The notes beneath the pieces were generated by a model, which searched no databases, was not told the origin of the DNA, and saw only the letters and a list, made by a program, of their open reading frames with translations. DNA of 64,000 nt from Maea johnstoni (taxonomy: Eukaryota > Annelida > Polychaeta > Spionida > Magelonidae). Of this stretch, positions 1 through 8,740 are shown in pieces (the stretch's first letter is position 1; every line of letters begins with the position of its first letter). Location: positions 17,586,135 to 17,650,134 of the forward strand of contig OZ012690.1 in NCBI GenBank assembly GCA_963942565.1. The letters are read 5' to 3'. The position numbers and the translations under genes are program-made.

Positions 1-1468
1 AGAAATTTATTTCGACAAGATTTGCGTTGTGTTCAGCTATCTGCACAAGTTGCTTCTGCGATCTCTATTGGCTGGTCCACTGAATAATAAATTGATTTCC
101 AAATATAGAACATACAATGCTATCCTTTGCACACATGGGTCTATGTACTTAGAGAACCTCGTAGACCCTTTGCGCACATGGGTCTATAGCAATGTCATCA
201 GAAAATCAGCTTTTAATCAAAGCCCTCCTCGAGGCTTTTTCACCAGTAATCTGAAAGTGCCATTTTTTTCAAGATTTCAGCCAAAAGGAGCAGTCTGAGG
301 AAAAGAAATTCTGGCACACCTAGTGCCAGAGTCTTTCTGCTATATGCATGTCAAGTCTTTCACCATAGTTGGCAAAAAGGCCCTACCATTGAGCTACATG
401 TTGTATCACTCTAACAAATGCATAGGCAATGATTGAGCCACATTTTCTTAAATTATATATTTTGCCAATACTACAATATAAATATCCATTTGCACGTAGG
501 TAGTCATATAACATTTTTATCTTTGCGTGAAGTAGTTGATAATTGTAGTTGAAATGTTAGAGCTGGTGCTTCATCTCATTTCAAAGCCATAACTAAAATG
601 ACTGGAGAAGATACTGCAGGGAACCACAGAAAATATGTTATTGGTAAAGAGGGGAATCATTCTTGAAAATATTCAATTCTTCAAAAGAAGGAAAATTCCT
701 AATTGAAGTATTGGTAAGTTCGGGTCAGTAAATCAAATGATAATATGGTGATGAATCAAATCAACAAGCTGTCAGCTATATTTATTTTCACAATTTATTG
801 AATTGTTTTCCACATACACAATAACATGTTTTGAAAATACTTTTGGGTACATCATCTGCAAGAAAATATCATAAACATGTCGGTCCCTCTATTCTAATCT
901 TATATAAATTTTGCTGATGTTACTCCTTAGACTAATAAAAGAATGGATATGTAGCGAGAGACCAATTAATATATGCGCTATAGTGAAGGCCTGGCTCTGT
1001 TGGGGGTCTCTGATCTGGCCTCAGCGTGATGTCACGAGGGGGACAAGGACCAATGAGGGCTCTTGTATCATTTACACTACAGAGAAACTTGTGCACCACC
1101 ATGCGCAGAACACAACTTTTGGGCTATTCGCCACAGCCAGCCTGTTCAAGTTGACCATTCTGGTATCACTTTTTTTCTATCTGTCAGAAAAAAGAACTCC
1201 GTCAAGTTAATAAAAACAGTATTCAAAGAAGGCATCTCCTTTTCCCAACCCCGAACTGTCACCTCATTCTCTCTTTAGCAATGGGCCTTGTTTCACAAAT
1301 CATCCTTAGGTTGGTGAGTAGTATTCAAGTTTTTTTAAATCTATTTTTTGCGCCTGACAAACATTTTGGAGTAAAAATAACTGGTAAGACCAAAAATCAT
1401 ACTAGACTGGCCTTATGTATCAAATAGTTCAACATCAAGGTTTTCCTGCTTAACTATTGCTTAACTTA
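1..1468. repeat. 3' flank of ZNF-A, part of the duplicated array unit
   Basis: No gene is seen here. The stretch is repeated almost base for base at 16575-18042; by eye I noticed only about one difference. From about position 73 it is also repeated at 4043-6110, and in more diverged form near 20530-21946, 33490-35086 and 57090-58135. It contains a short minisatellite with the core GCACACATGGGTCTATG (about 131-190), in which ATAGACCC and GGGTCTAT form inverted pairs. It also contains the CCAAT-bearing module at 941-1165. Open frames in it are short and not conserved as protein. Confidence 0.85.
941..1165 (+). repeat. Dispersed CCAAT/GCGC module
   Basis: A ~225-290 bp sequence starting GAATGGATATGTAGCGAGAG, with a conserved core ATATGCGCTATAGTGA and a CCAAT-type box (GGACCAATGAGGGCTC). 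Plus-orientation relatives lie at 4957-5790 (split by a transposon), 17515-17740, 21464-21690, 34609-34835, 51472-51735 and 56262-56545. A minus-orientation copy lies at 29877-30110. The 51472, 56262 and 29877 copies are longer and end with a B-box-like GGTTTCRAATCC next to CCACTTGTG. It may be a promoter-like module or an old interspersed repeat; I cannot decide which. Confidence 0.6.
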
Positions 1469-1850
1469 CTAGCATTTTCCTCTCTCTTGTTTTATTAGCA
1501 GACACTGTCCCTTTTCCTGCTTGACTATCACTCTACTAGCATTTTCCTCCAACTCTTCTTTTATTGGGAGACACTCTCCATTTTCCTGCTTGACTATCAC
1601 TCTACTAGCCTTTTCCTCCTCTTCTTTTATTGGGAGACACGTTCCCTTTTCCTGTTTGACTATCAATCTACTAGCCTTTTCCTCCCCTTCTTTTATTGGG
1701 AGACACTCTCCATTTTCCTGCTTGACTATCACTCTACTAGCATTTACCTCCAACTCTTGTTTCATTAGGAGACACTGTCCCTTTTCCTGCTTGACTATCA
1801 CTCTACTAGCCTTTTCCTCCTCTTGTTTTATTGGGATACACTGCCCATTA
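1469..1850 (-). repeat. 66-69 bp coding minisatellite (SUMO-site units), ZNF-A
   Basis: Six in-frame copies of a 66-69 bp unit (plus-strand core CTTGACTATCACTCTACTAG). Unit lengths are multiples of three, so copy-number changes keep the frame. ZNF-E (21947-23284) differs from this gene mainly by losing one 66-bp unit. Other arrays lie at 6123-6985, 18043-18420, 24190-24640, 30474-30800, 35087-35950, 42097-42390 and 46483-46710. Confidence 0.9.
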
Positions 1851-2872
1851 ATGACAACCCATTGCCTAGGTTCTGATAATTGTGGTTCTGTATTGTCAGT
1901 TGAAGCCGTTTGATACTTTAACTGGTGCTGCTTCGGATGAGATGGTGCTCTACCAGTCTTATTACACTCATCAAACTGGAAAGGTCCTTCTCCTGTGTGA
2001 GTCTGCGTGTGTGATACCAGACCAGAAGATTGTGTGAATGCCTTGTCACATTGACTACACTGGAAGGGTCTTTCTCCACTGTGTATCCTTTTATGATTTC
2101 TCAGACTTGAAGAATGTGCAAATATCTTGGTACATTCATTGCATTGGAAGGGTCTTTCCACACTGTGTATCCTCTTATGCCGTGCCAGGGCTAAAGGATC
2201 TTTGTAAGCCTTGCCACATTCCTTACACTGGAAGTGTCTTTCTCCACTGTGTATCCTCTTATGCCGTGCCAGGGCTGAAGGATCTTTGTAAGCCTTGCCA
2301 CATTCCTTACACTGGAAGGGTCTTTCTCCACTGTGTATCCTCTTATGCCGTGCCAGGGCTGAAGGATCTTTGTAAGCCTTGCCACATTCCTTACACTGGA
2401 AGGGTCTTTCTCCACTGTGTATCCTCTTATGCTGTGCCAGAGATGAAGATTGAGTGAACGTCATGTCACATTCATTGCACTGGAAGGGTCTTTCCACACT
2501 GTGTATCCTCTTATGCTTTTTCAGGTGAGATGAAAGAGTGAATGCCTTGCCACATTCATCGCACTGGAAGGGTCTTTCCCCCTTGTGTATCCTCTTATGC
2601 CTTCCCAGATTAGAAGAACATGTGAATGCTTTGTCACATGCATTGCACTGGAAGGGTCTTTCCCCACTGTGTATCTTCTTATGGTTTTTCAGATTAGAAG
2701 AACATGTGAATGCCTTGTCACATTCATTGCACTGGTAGGGTCTTTCCCCACTGTGTATCCTCTTATGCTTTATCAGATTGGAAGAATTTCTAAAGCTCTT
2801 ATTACATTCATCACAATGATAAGGGCTTCCCTTTTCATGCCAATCCCCATTATTTATCTTATCTGAAGACAT
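1469..2872 (-). CDS. ZNF-A: C2H2 zinc-finger protein with C-terminal SUMO-site array
   Basis: A 467-residue protein, probably a nuclear DNA-binding regulator. It starts MSSDKINNGDWHEKGSPYHC and the ATG context is tttaccATG. Ten C2H2 fingers run from residue ~20 to ~292 at a strict 28-residue spacing, joined by HSGERPF-type linkers. Fingers 6-8 are near-identical (CKECGKAYKDPSALARHKRIH type). A degenerate finger follows at ~300-317 (FQFDECNKTGRAPSHPKQH, first Cys replaced by Phe). The tail from ~345 has six copies of a 22-23-residue unit, giving about ten hydrophobic-K-x-E SUMO-consensus sites. There is no KRAB, SCAN or BTB domain. The gene is a near twin of ZNF-D and ZNF-E. The ORF is intronless; upstream splice-like signals suggest a 5' non-coding exon. 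DNA target and repression are inferred. Confidence 0.9.
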   Translation of the reverse strand: MSSDKINNGDWHEKGSPYHCDECNKSFRNSSNLIKHKRIHSGERPYQCNECDKAFTCSSNLKNHKKIHSGERPFQCNACDKAFTCSSNLGRHKRIHKGERPFQCDECGKAFTLSSHLKKHKRIHSVERPFQCNECDMTFTQSSSLAQHKRIHSGERPFQCKECGKAYKDPSALARHKRIHSGERPFQCKECGKAYKDPSALARHKRIHSGERHFQCKECGKAYKDPLALARHKRIHSVERPFQCNECTKIFAHSSSLRNHKRIHSGERPFQCSQCDKAFTQSSGLVSHTQTHTGEGPFQFDECNKTGRAPSHPKQHQLKYQTASTDNTEPQLSEPRQWVVINGQCIPIKQEEEKASRVIVKQEKGQCLLMKQELEVNASRVIVKQENGECLPIKEGEEKASRLIVKQEKGTCLPIKEEEEKASRVIVKQENGECLPIKEELEENASRVIVKQEKGQCLLIKQERGKC

Positions 2873-2942
2873 GGTAAATACTTGACCACAAAATGAAATA
2901 AATACAATATAAAATTGTGAGTCGCTAGTTTGCTTTGATTAC

Positions 2943-3180
2943 TTTTTCTCAGGTTTGCATTCAGAGTGAAGACACCAACTTCATGTGGACCTTTTGTTGG
3001 CTGATGCAGGTATGAATGGATTAATAACTTAAGAATCTTTCTTATCATACAAAAAAACGAGTTGCCCTAAAACTTCCACTGTAGTCTCACCGAGCTGAGT
3101 CCATTACCTGATTTCTCTCTCCAAGATAAAGAAATAAAGAACTTTTAACTTTGACCTTGATTTATGTTGGTGTTCATTGG
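2943..3180 (-). promoter_or_regulatory. Conserved leader region with splice-like borders upstream of ZNF-A
   Basis: On the minus strand, an exon-like block ends GAGAGAAATCAG at 3108, followed by a donor-like GTAATGG. A 107-base intron-like gap ends CCTGCATCAG at 3001. A 58-base block (2943-3000) then ends before another GTAATC. The same arrangement stands before almost every gene: near 7850-8040, 14550-14760, 19440-19640, 23370-23560, 25470-25650, 32770-33020, 36810-36900 and 43680-43900. The strong conservation of non-coding sequence suggests 5'UTR exons or promoter-proximal sequence. Splicing is inferred; no transcript is visible. Confidence 0.4.
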
Positions 3181-3247
3181 GTGATGATTAGTCACACGAT
3201 TGTTTGGTTGATTGATTGAACAACATTCATGCTGACCATGCCAATCA

Positions 3248-3560
3248 CTGTTTGAATGAATAAATTAAAAATTCTATATAAAATTGCGAGTGGTCTGTTT
3301 GCTTATGATTAATTTTTCTCAGAACTTTCCCTGCAGATACATTCATAGTGAAGACACCAACTTCATGTGGACCTATTGTTGGCTGATGCAGGTATGAATG
3401 GTTAAATGACTTGAGATGTCCTTGTGATACTTGAAAACAGGTGTCCCAAAACTTCCACTGTAGTTTCACAGAGTCGAGTCCATCACCTGATTTCTCTCCC
3501 CAAGATGAAGAAATGAAGAACTTTTAACTTTGACCTTCATGTATTTTGTCTTCATGTGGT
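3248..3560 (-). promoter_or_regulatory. Second, orphan leader copy upstream of ZNF-A
   Basis: A second leader of the ZNF-C/ZNF-F type sits immediately upstream of the ZNF-A leader, with no zinc-finger frame attached. The homology to the sequence preceding the ATG of ZNF-C (14450-14530) begins abruptly near 3248, as if a gene body had been deleted between the two leaders. The same orphan is upstream of ZNF-D (19745-20060) and ZNF-E (23650-23960). It could act as an alternative promoter. Confidence 0.5.
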
Positions 3561-4956
3561 GATGTTCAGTCACACAATTGTTTGATTGGCGCTTATAAAT
3601 CTGAAAATACAGATAAAAAATATCAAAACAAGGAAAACAAAATACAAATTATGTTTGTCCTCATTGGGTGATGTTTAGTCACACAATTGTTCTGTTTACC
3701 ACTATGAATCTGAAAATTCAGATAAAAAAGTCAAAACAAGGAAAACGGAATACAAATTTTACTTATACAGACATTTAGGTAAATCCTTTCATTCTATTTT
3801 CAATGTGATGTCATCTTTTGTTCCAACTCTCCATTATATTTCAGGAATGGGAAATGAATTCTCCGACCTTGAATTGACTGGTTATCTAGATCATTTTTGT
3901 TGCAATGCAATATCCTTTCACAAAATTCAACGCATGTAGTAGTCCTGTATGCATCACTAGTAGGGATTGGCACCTTTAAAATGTTCATAATACAATACGA
4001 TTTTGATACTTCCTTATCAACTCAATACGATACAAAATTGCCAGCTGGTCCACAGAATAATAAATTGATTTCCAAATATAGAACATACAATGCTATCCTT
4101 TGCACACATGGGTCTATGTACTTAGAGAGCCTCGTAGACCCATTGTGCACATGGGTCTATGAACTTTGTCAACCTCATAGACCCTTTGCGCACATGGGTC
4201 TATAGCCATGTCATCAGAAAATCAGCTTTTAATCAAAGCCCTCCTCGAGGCTTTTTCACCAGTAATCTGAAAGTGCCATTTTTTTCAAGATTTCAGCCAA
4301 AAGGAGCAGTCTGAGGAAAAGAAATTCTGGCACACCTAGTGCCAGAGTCTTTCAGCTATATGCATGTCAAGTCTTTCACCATAGTTGGCAAAAAGGCCCT
4401 ACCATTGAGCTACATGTTGTATCACTCTAACAAATGCATAGACAATGATTGAGCCACATTTTCTTAAATTATATATTTTGCCAATACTACAATATAAATA
4501 TCCATTTGCACGTAGGTAGTCATATAACATTTTTATCTTTGCGTGAAGTAGTTGATAATTGCAGTTGAAATGTTAGAGCTGGTGCTTCATCTCATTTCAA
4601 AGCCATAACTAAAATGACTGGAGAAGATACTGCAGGGAACCACAGAAAATATGTTATTGGTAAAGAGGGGAATCATTTTTGAAAATATTCAATTCTTCAA
4701 AAGAAGGAAAATTCCTAATTGAAGTATTGGTAAGTTCGGGTCAGTAAATCAAATGATAATGTGGTGATGAATCAAATCAACAAGCTGTCAGCTATATTCA
4801 TTTTCACAATTTATTGAATTGTTTTCCACATACACAATAACATGTTTTGAAAATACTTTTGGGTACATCATCTGCAAGAAAATATCATAAACATGTCGGT
4901 CCCTCTATTCTAATCTTATATAAATTTTGCTGATGTTACTCCTTAGACTAATAAAA
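3561..4956. repeat. Inter-unit spacer and start of second array unit
   Basis: No gene is seen. About 3561-4040 is upstream spacer shared with 20060-20530, 14800-15240, 33050-33500 and 43930-44390. From about 4041 (GCCAGCTGGTCCAC) the 3'-flank sequence of position 73 onward begins again, marking the tandem-unit junction. The CATGGGTCTATG minisatellite here (4095-4203) has more copies than at 131-190. Confidence 0.75.
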
Positions 4957-4989
4957 GAATGGATATGTAGCGAGAGACCAATTAATATA

Positions 4990-5594
4990 CCGTAATTTCG
5001 CGTGTATAAGACGCACTTTTTTACACTAAATTCTACACTCAAATAGGGAGTGCGTCTTATACACAAAGCTAGAAATCTAGGGTGTTTTACATCGAGTTAC
5101 CAGGCCACTCGGAGATCGCCAATTACAATTATAATGCGGCGGCCAAGACAATGCCCATCGATGTTTGCCTCGTCATTGATGGACGATATTAACCCAGTAC
5201 CGACTTTTTAGACGGAGCCGATAGGTGAAAAAATCGGGACCGACCTGCCGATTTTTAAATTGTGCGATAGTCGGACCCTAGTGTGACTGGGCCTTACCGA
5301 ACCACTCTCCGCTAGAATTTACTGATTACAATCCATGTGACATGCCTAGGACAATGGGTAGTGAGTACCGACACTGGGTGATACGCATTGATGTCACGGT
5401 GATGTCACATTTCACTCATCTCAATATGCGTTTTACTGGGTTTCTAGCGTTATTCATGAGGAGTTGATATCCTACAATAATTCCCAAAAGGGGGTGCGCA
5501 CTATGCACAAAGCTAAGGTCTATACATCATTTTAGAGGCCTGGACAAGGGGTGCGTCTTATATACGGGTGCGTCTTATACACGCGAAATTACGG
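4990..5594. mobile_element. Non-autonomous TA-target DNA transposon (605 bp MITE)
   Basis: Perfect 27-bp terminal inverted repeats start CCGTAATTTCGCGTGTATAA. A TA target duplication lies at 4988-4989 and 5595-5596. The uninterrupted sequence ATTAATATATGCGC at about 981 and 17555 is the empty site, so the ends are exact. Extra copies of GTGCGTCTTAT lie just inside both ends. No transposase frame is present. The TA target suggests the Tc1/mariner/pogo (IS630) group; the family is not proven. Confidence 0.92.
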
Positions 5595-5596
5595 TA

Positions 5597-6122
5597 TGCG
5601 CTATAGTGAAGGCCTGGCTCTGCTGGGGGTCTCTGATCTGGCCTCAGCGTGATGTCACGAGGGGGACAAGGACCAATGAGGGCTCTTGTATCATTTACAC
5701 TACAGAGAAACTTGTGCACCACCATGCGCAGAACACAACTTTTGGGCTATTCGCCACAGCCAGCCTGTTCAAGTTGACCATTCTGGTATCACTTTTTTTC
5801 TATCTGTCAGAAAAAAGAACTACGTCAAGTTAATAAAAACAGTATTCAAAGAAGGCATTTATTTCACATTCAAAGGTAAAGGTATTCGGTTTATAGTTCA
5901 ACAGTTTTCCCAACCCCGAACTGTCACCTCATTCTGTCTTTAGCAATGGGCCTTGTTTCACAAATCATCCTTAGGTTAGTGAGTAGTATTTAAGTTTTGC
6001 TTATAGTATTTTTTGCGCCTGACAAATCTTTGTAGTAAAAAAACTGTAAGACCAAAAATTATGTTGGACTGGCCTTATGTATTAAATAGTTCAACAACAA
6101 GGTTTTCCTGCTTAACTATTGC
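5597..6122. repeat. Right half of the transposon-split CCAAT module and 3' flank of ZNF-B
   Basis: This continues the module interrupted by the 4990-5594 element and matches 981-1468 closely. It has a small insertion near 5860-5910 relative to that copy. No gene is seen. Confidence 0.8.
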
Positions 6123-7760
6123 TTAACTAACATTTTCCTCCACCTCTTGTTTTATTGGGAGGCACTGTCCCTTTTCCTGCTTGACTAGCACTCTACAAGA
6201 ATTTCTCTCCACCTCTTGTTTTATTGGGAAACATTGTGCCTTTTCCTGCTTGACTATCACTCTATTAACATTTTCCTCCAACTCTTGTTTTATTGCGAGA
6301 CACTGTCCCTTTTCCTGCTTGACTATAACTCTACTAGCATTTTCATCGACCTTTTGTTTTATTGGGAGACACTGTCCCTTTTCCTGCTTGACTATCACTC
6401 TACTAGCATTTTCCTCCAACTCTTGTTTTATTGGGAGACATTCTTCCTTCTCCTGCTTGAATATTACTCTACTAGCATATTCTTTAAACTCTTGTTTTAC
6501 TGGGAGACACTGTCCCTTTTCCTGCTTGACTATAACTCTACTAGCATTTTCTTCCAACTCCTGTTTTATTGGGAGACACTGTCCCTTTTCCTGTTTAACT
6601 ATCACTCTACTAGCATTTTCCCCAAACACTTGTTTTATTGGGAGACACTGTCCCTTTTCCTGCTTGACTATAACTCTACTAGCATTTTCCTCCAACTCCT
6701 GTATTATTGGGAGACACTGTCCCTTTTCCTGTTTAACTATCACTCTACTAGCATTTTCTTCCAACTCTTGCTTTACTGGGAGACACTGTCCCTTTTCCTG
6801 CTTGACTATAACTCTACTAGCATTTTCCTCAAACACTTGTTTTATTGGGAGACACTGTCCCTTTTCCTGTTTAACTATCACTCTACTAGCATTTTCCCCA
6901 AACACTTGTTTTATCGGGAGACACTGTCCCTTTTCCTGCTTGACTATCACTTTACTAGGATTTTCCTTGATTGGGAGACACTGTTCATTAATGACAACCC
7001 ACTGCCTAGATTCAGATAACTGTGGTTCTGTATTGTCAGTTGATGTCTTTTGATATGTTAACTGGTGCTGCTTCGGATGAGATGGTGCCCTACCAGTCTT
7101 ATTACACTCATCAAACTGGAAATGTTCTTCTCCTGTGTGAGTCTGCATGTGTGATACCAGACCAGAAGAGTGTATAAATGCCTTGTCACATTGACTACAC
7201 TGGAAGTGTCTTTCTCCACTGTGTATCCTCTTATGATTTCTCAGACTTGAAGAATGTGCAAATACCTTGGTACATTCATTGCATTGGAAGGGTCTTTTCC
7301 CACTGTGTATCCTCTTATGCCGTGCCAGAGTTGAGGGATCCTTGAAAGCCTTGCCACATTCCTTACACTGGAAGGGTCTTTCCCCACTGTGTGTCCTCTT
7401 ATGGTTTTCCAGATAAGAAGAGAGAGGGAATGCCTTGCCACATTCATTGCACTGGAAGGGTCTTTCTCCACTGTGTATCCTATTATGCAAGGCCAGAGAT
7501 GTTGATTGAGTGAATGTCATGTCACAGTCATGGCACTGGAAGGGTTTTTCTCCACTGTGTATCCTCTTATGCCTTCCCAGATTAGAAGAACATGTGAATG
7601 CCTTGTCACATTGGTTGCACTGGAAGGGTCTTTCCCCACTGTGTATCCTCTTATGCTTTATCAGATTGGAAGAATTTCTAAAGCTCTTATTACATTCATC
7701 ACAATGATAAGGGCTTTCCTTTTCATGGCAATCCGCATGATCTATCATATCTGAAGACAT
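6123..7760 (-). CDS. ZNF-B: C2H2 zinc-finger protein with 13-unit SUMO-site array
   Basis: A 545-residue protein. I place the start at the ATG of MSSDMIDHADCHEKES (7760), because the in-frame sequence just upstream offers only TTG and the other members begin at this methionine. Seven intact fingers occupy residues ~20-208, with types shared with ZNF-H ([34 protein letters not shown]). A degenerate finger (FQFDECNKTGRAPSHPKQH) follows. The tail, about 290 residues, is the larger half of the protein: 13 units with about 19 hydrophobic-K-x-E sites. Several units have lost one site (IKQVFGEN, IIQE, IKQK). The fingers should bind DNA; SUMO modification is inferred from motif density. Confidence 0.9.
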   Translation of the reverse strand: MSSDMIDHADCHEKESPYHCDECNKSFRNSSNLIKHKRIHSGERPFQCNQCDKAFTCSSNLGRHKRIHSGEKPFQCHDCDMTFTQSTSLALHNRIHSGERPFQCNECGKAFPLSSYLENHKRTHSGERPFQCKECGKAFKDPSTLARHKRIHSGKRPFQCNECTKVFAHSSSLRNHKRIHSGERHFQCSQCDKAFIHSSGLVSHMQTHTGEEHFQFDECNKTGRAPSHPKQHQLTYQKTSTDNTEPQLSESRQWVVINEQCLPIKENPSKVIVKQEKGQCLPIKQVFGENASRVIVKQEKGQCLPIKQVFEENASRVIVKQEKGQCLPVKQELEENASRVIVKQEKGQCLPIIQELEENASRVIVKQEKGQCLPIKQVFGENASRVIVKQEKGQCLPIKQELEENASRVIVKQEKGQCLPVKQEFKEYASRVIFKQEKEECLPIKQELEENASRVIVKQEKGQCLPIKQKVDENASRVIVKQEKGQCLAIKQELEENVNRVIVKQEKAQCFPIKQEVERNSCRVLVKQEKGQCLPIKQEVEENVS

Positions 7761-8600
7761 GGTAAATACTTGACCCAAAATGAAATAAATACAATATAAA
7801 ATTGTGAGTCGCTAGTTTGCTTTTGATTACTTTTTCTCAGGTCTGTATTCAAAGTGAAGACACCAACTTCATGTGGACCTTTTGTTGGCTGATGCAGGTA
7901 TGAATGGATAAATAACTTGAGAATCTTTTTTTATCATACAAAAAAAAGAGTTGCCCCAAAACTTCCACTGTAGTCTCACCGAGCTGAGTCCATTACCTGA
8001 TTTCTCTCTCCAAGATAAAGAAATGAAGAACTTGTAACTTTGACCTTGATTTATGTTGGTGTTCATGGGGTGATGTTCAGTCACACAACTGTTTGGTTGA
8101 TTGATTGAACAACATTCATGCTGACCTTGTCAATCATTGTTTGTCTTCTCATACCAAGAAATGCAATTATGAACTTGAACAAATAAAACGTTAACATCCA
8201 TATTCCCTGTCCACCATTGTTTGAGTGTTCTCTCATAACATGATTCACACTATCCAGGCAATATCTCACTGATCTGGAGAAACAAAACATGTGATAAAGA
8301 CTCATAATCTCCAACCCTTTGAGAGCGGACAAAACTTCCTCTCAAGAATTGCAATTATGAACTTTGACATGTACAACATTCATACCCCCTAGCCACCATT
8401 GTGTTTTCACTCATACCATGAATTATACTGTGTCACTGTCCATGCAATTTGGCATGTGAATCTTAATCAATTAACTCTGACCCTTTGAAAGCTGACAAAA
8501 CTTCCATTCCTCTCAAGGAATGCAATCATACACATGGACATAGACATTATCCATACTCTCTGGTCAAGCAGTATTTTCACTATTTTGATGTGGAAAGCGA
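7761..8600. repeat. Upstream leader and spacer of ZNF-B
   Basis: It holds the conserved leader blocks (about 7850-8040) described for ZNF-A, then spacer related to 25690-26130 and 36975-37240. No gene is seen. Confidence 0.7.
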
Positions 8601-8619
8601 AATGATTTTATGTTTTTGC

Positions 8620-8740
8620 CCATTTTTCACATAAAACTGGGAAAGGCTACTTGCGGAAACCAGTTTCTGACATGTTGGTAAAAACAGTTTCTGCCACGGT
8701 AAAAAACATCCCAGTGCGGAAATTGCCAACCCCCATATGA
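8620..8740. repeat. Dispersed TTTCTGCC-rich repeat fragment, hAT-like
   Basis: A short sequence rich in CAGTTTCTG/GGAAACCAGTTTC that ends TTGCCAACCCC. Relatives lie at 15585-15695, 26690-26840, 37800-37950, 44690-44800 and 49344-49510. The end AGGGTTGGCA, read on the minus strand, resembles hAT terminal repeats. The family is tentative. Confidence 0.45.

Noticed and set aside
911-1210. 99-codon open frame conserved at 17485-17784 and partly at 5606-5833
   Set aside because: It is conserved only because the DNA is nearly identical. In more diverged copies (21464, 34609, 51472, 56262) the frame is not kept, so it is not under coding selection.
1521-1850. CRISPR-like array of regular repeats
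   Set aside because: The repeats are contiguous, in frame with a zinc-finger gene and have no unique spacers. The window is animal DNA.
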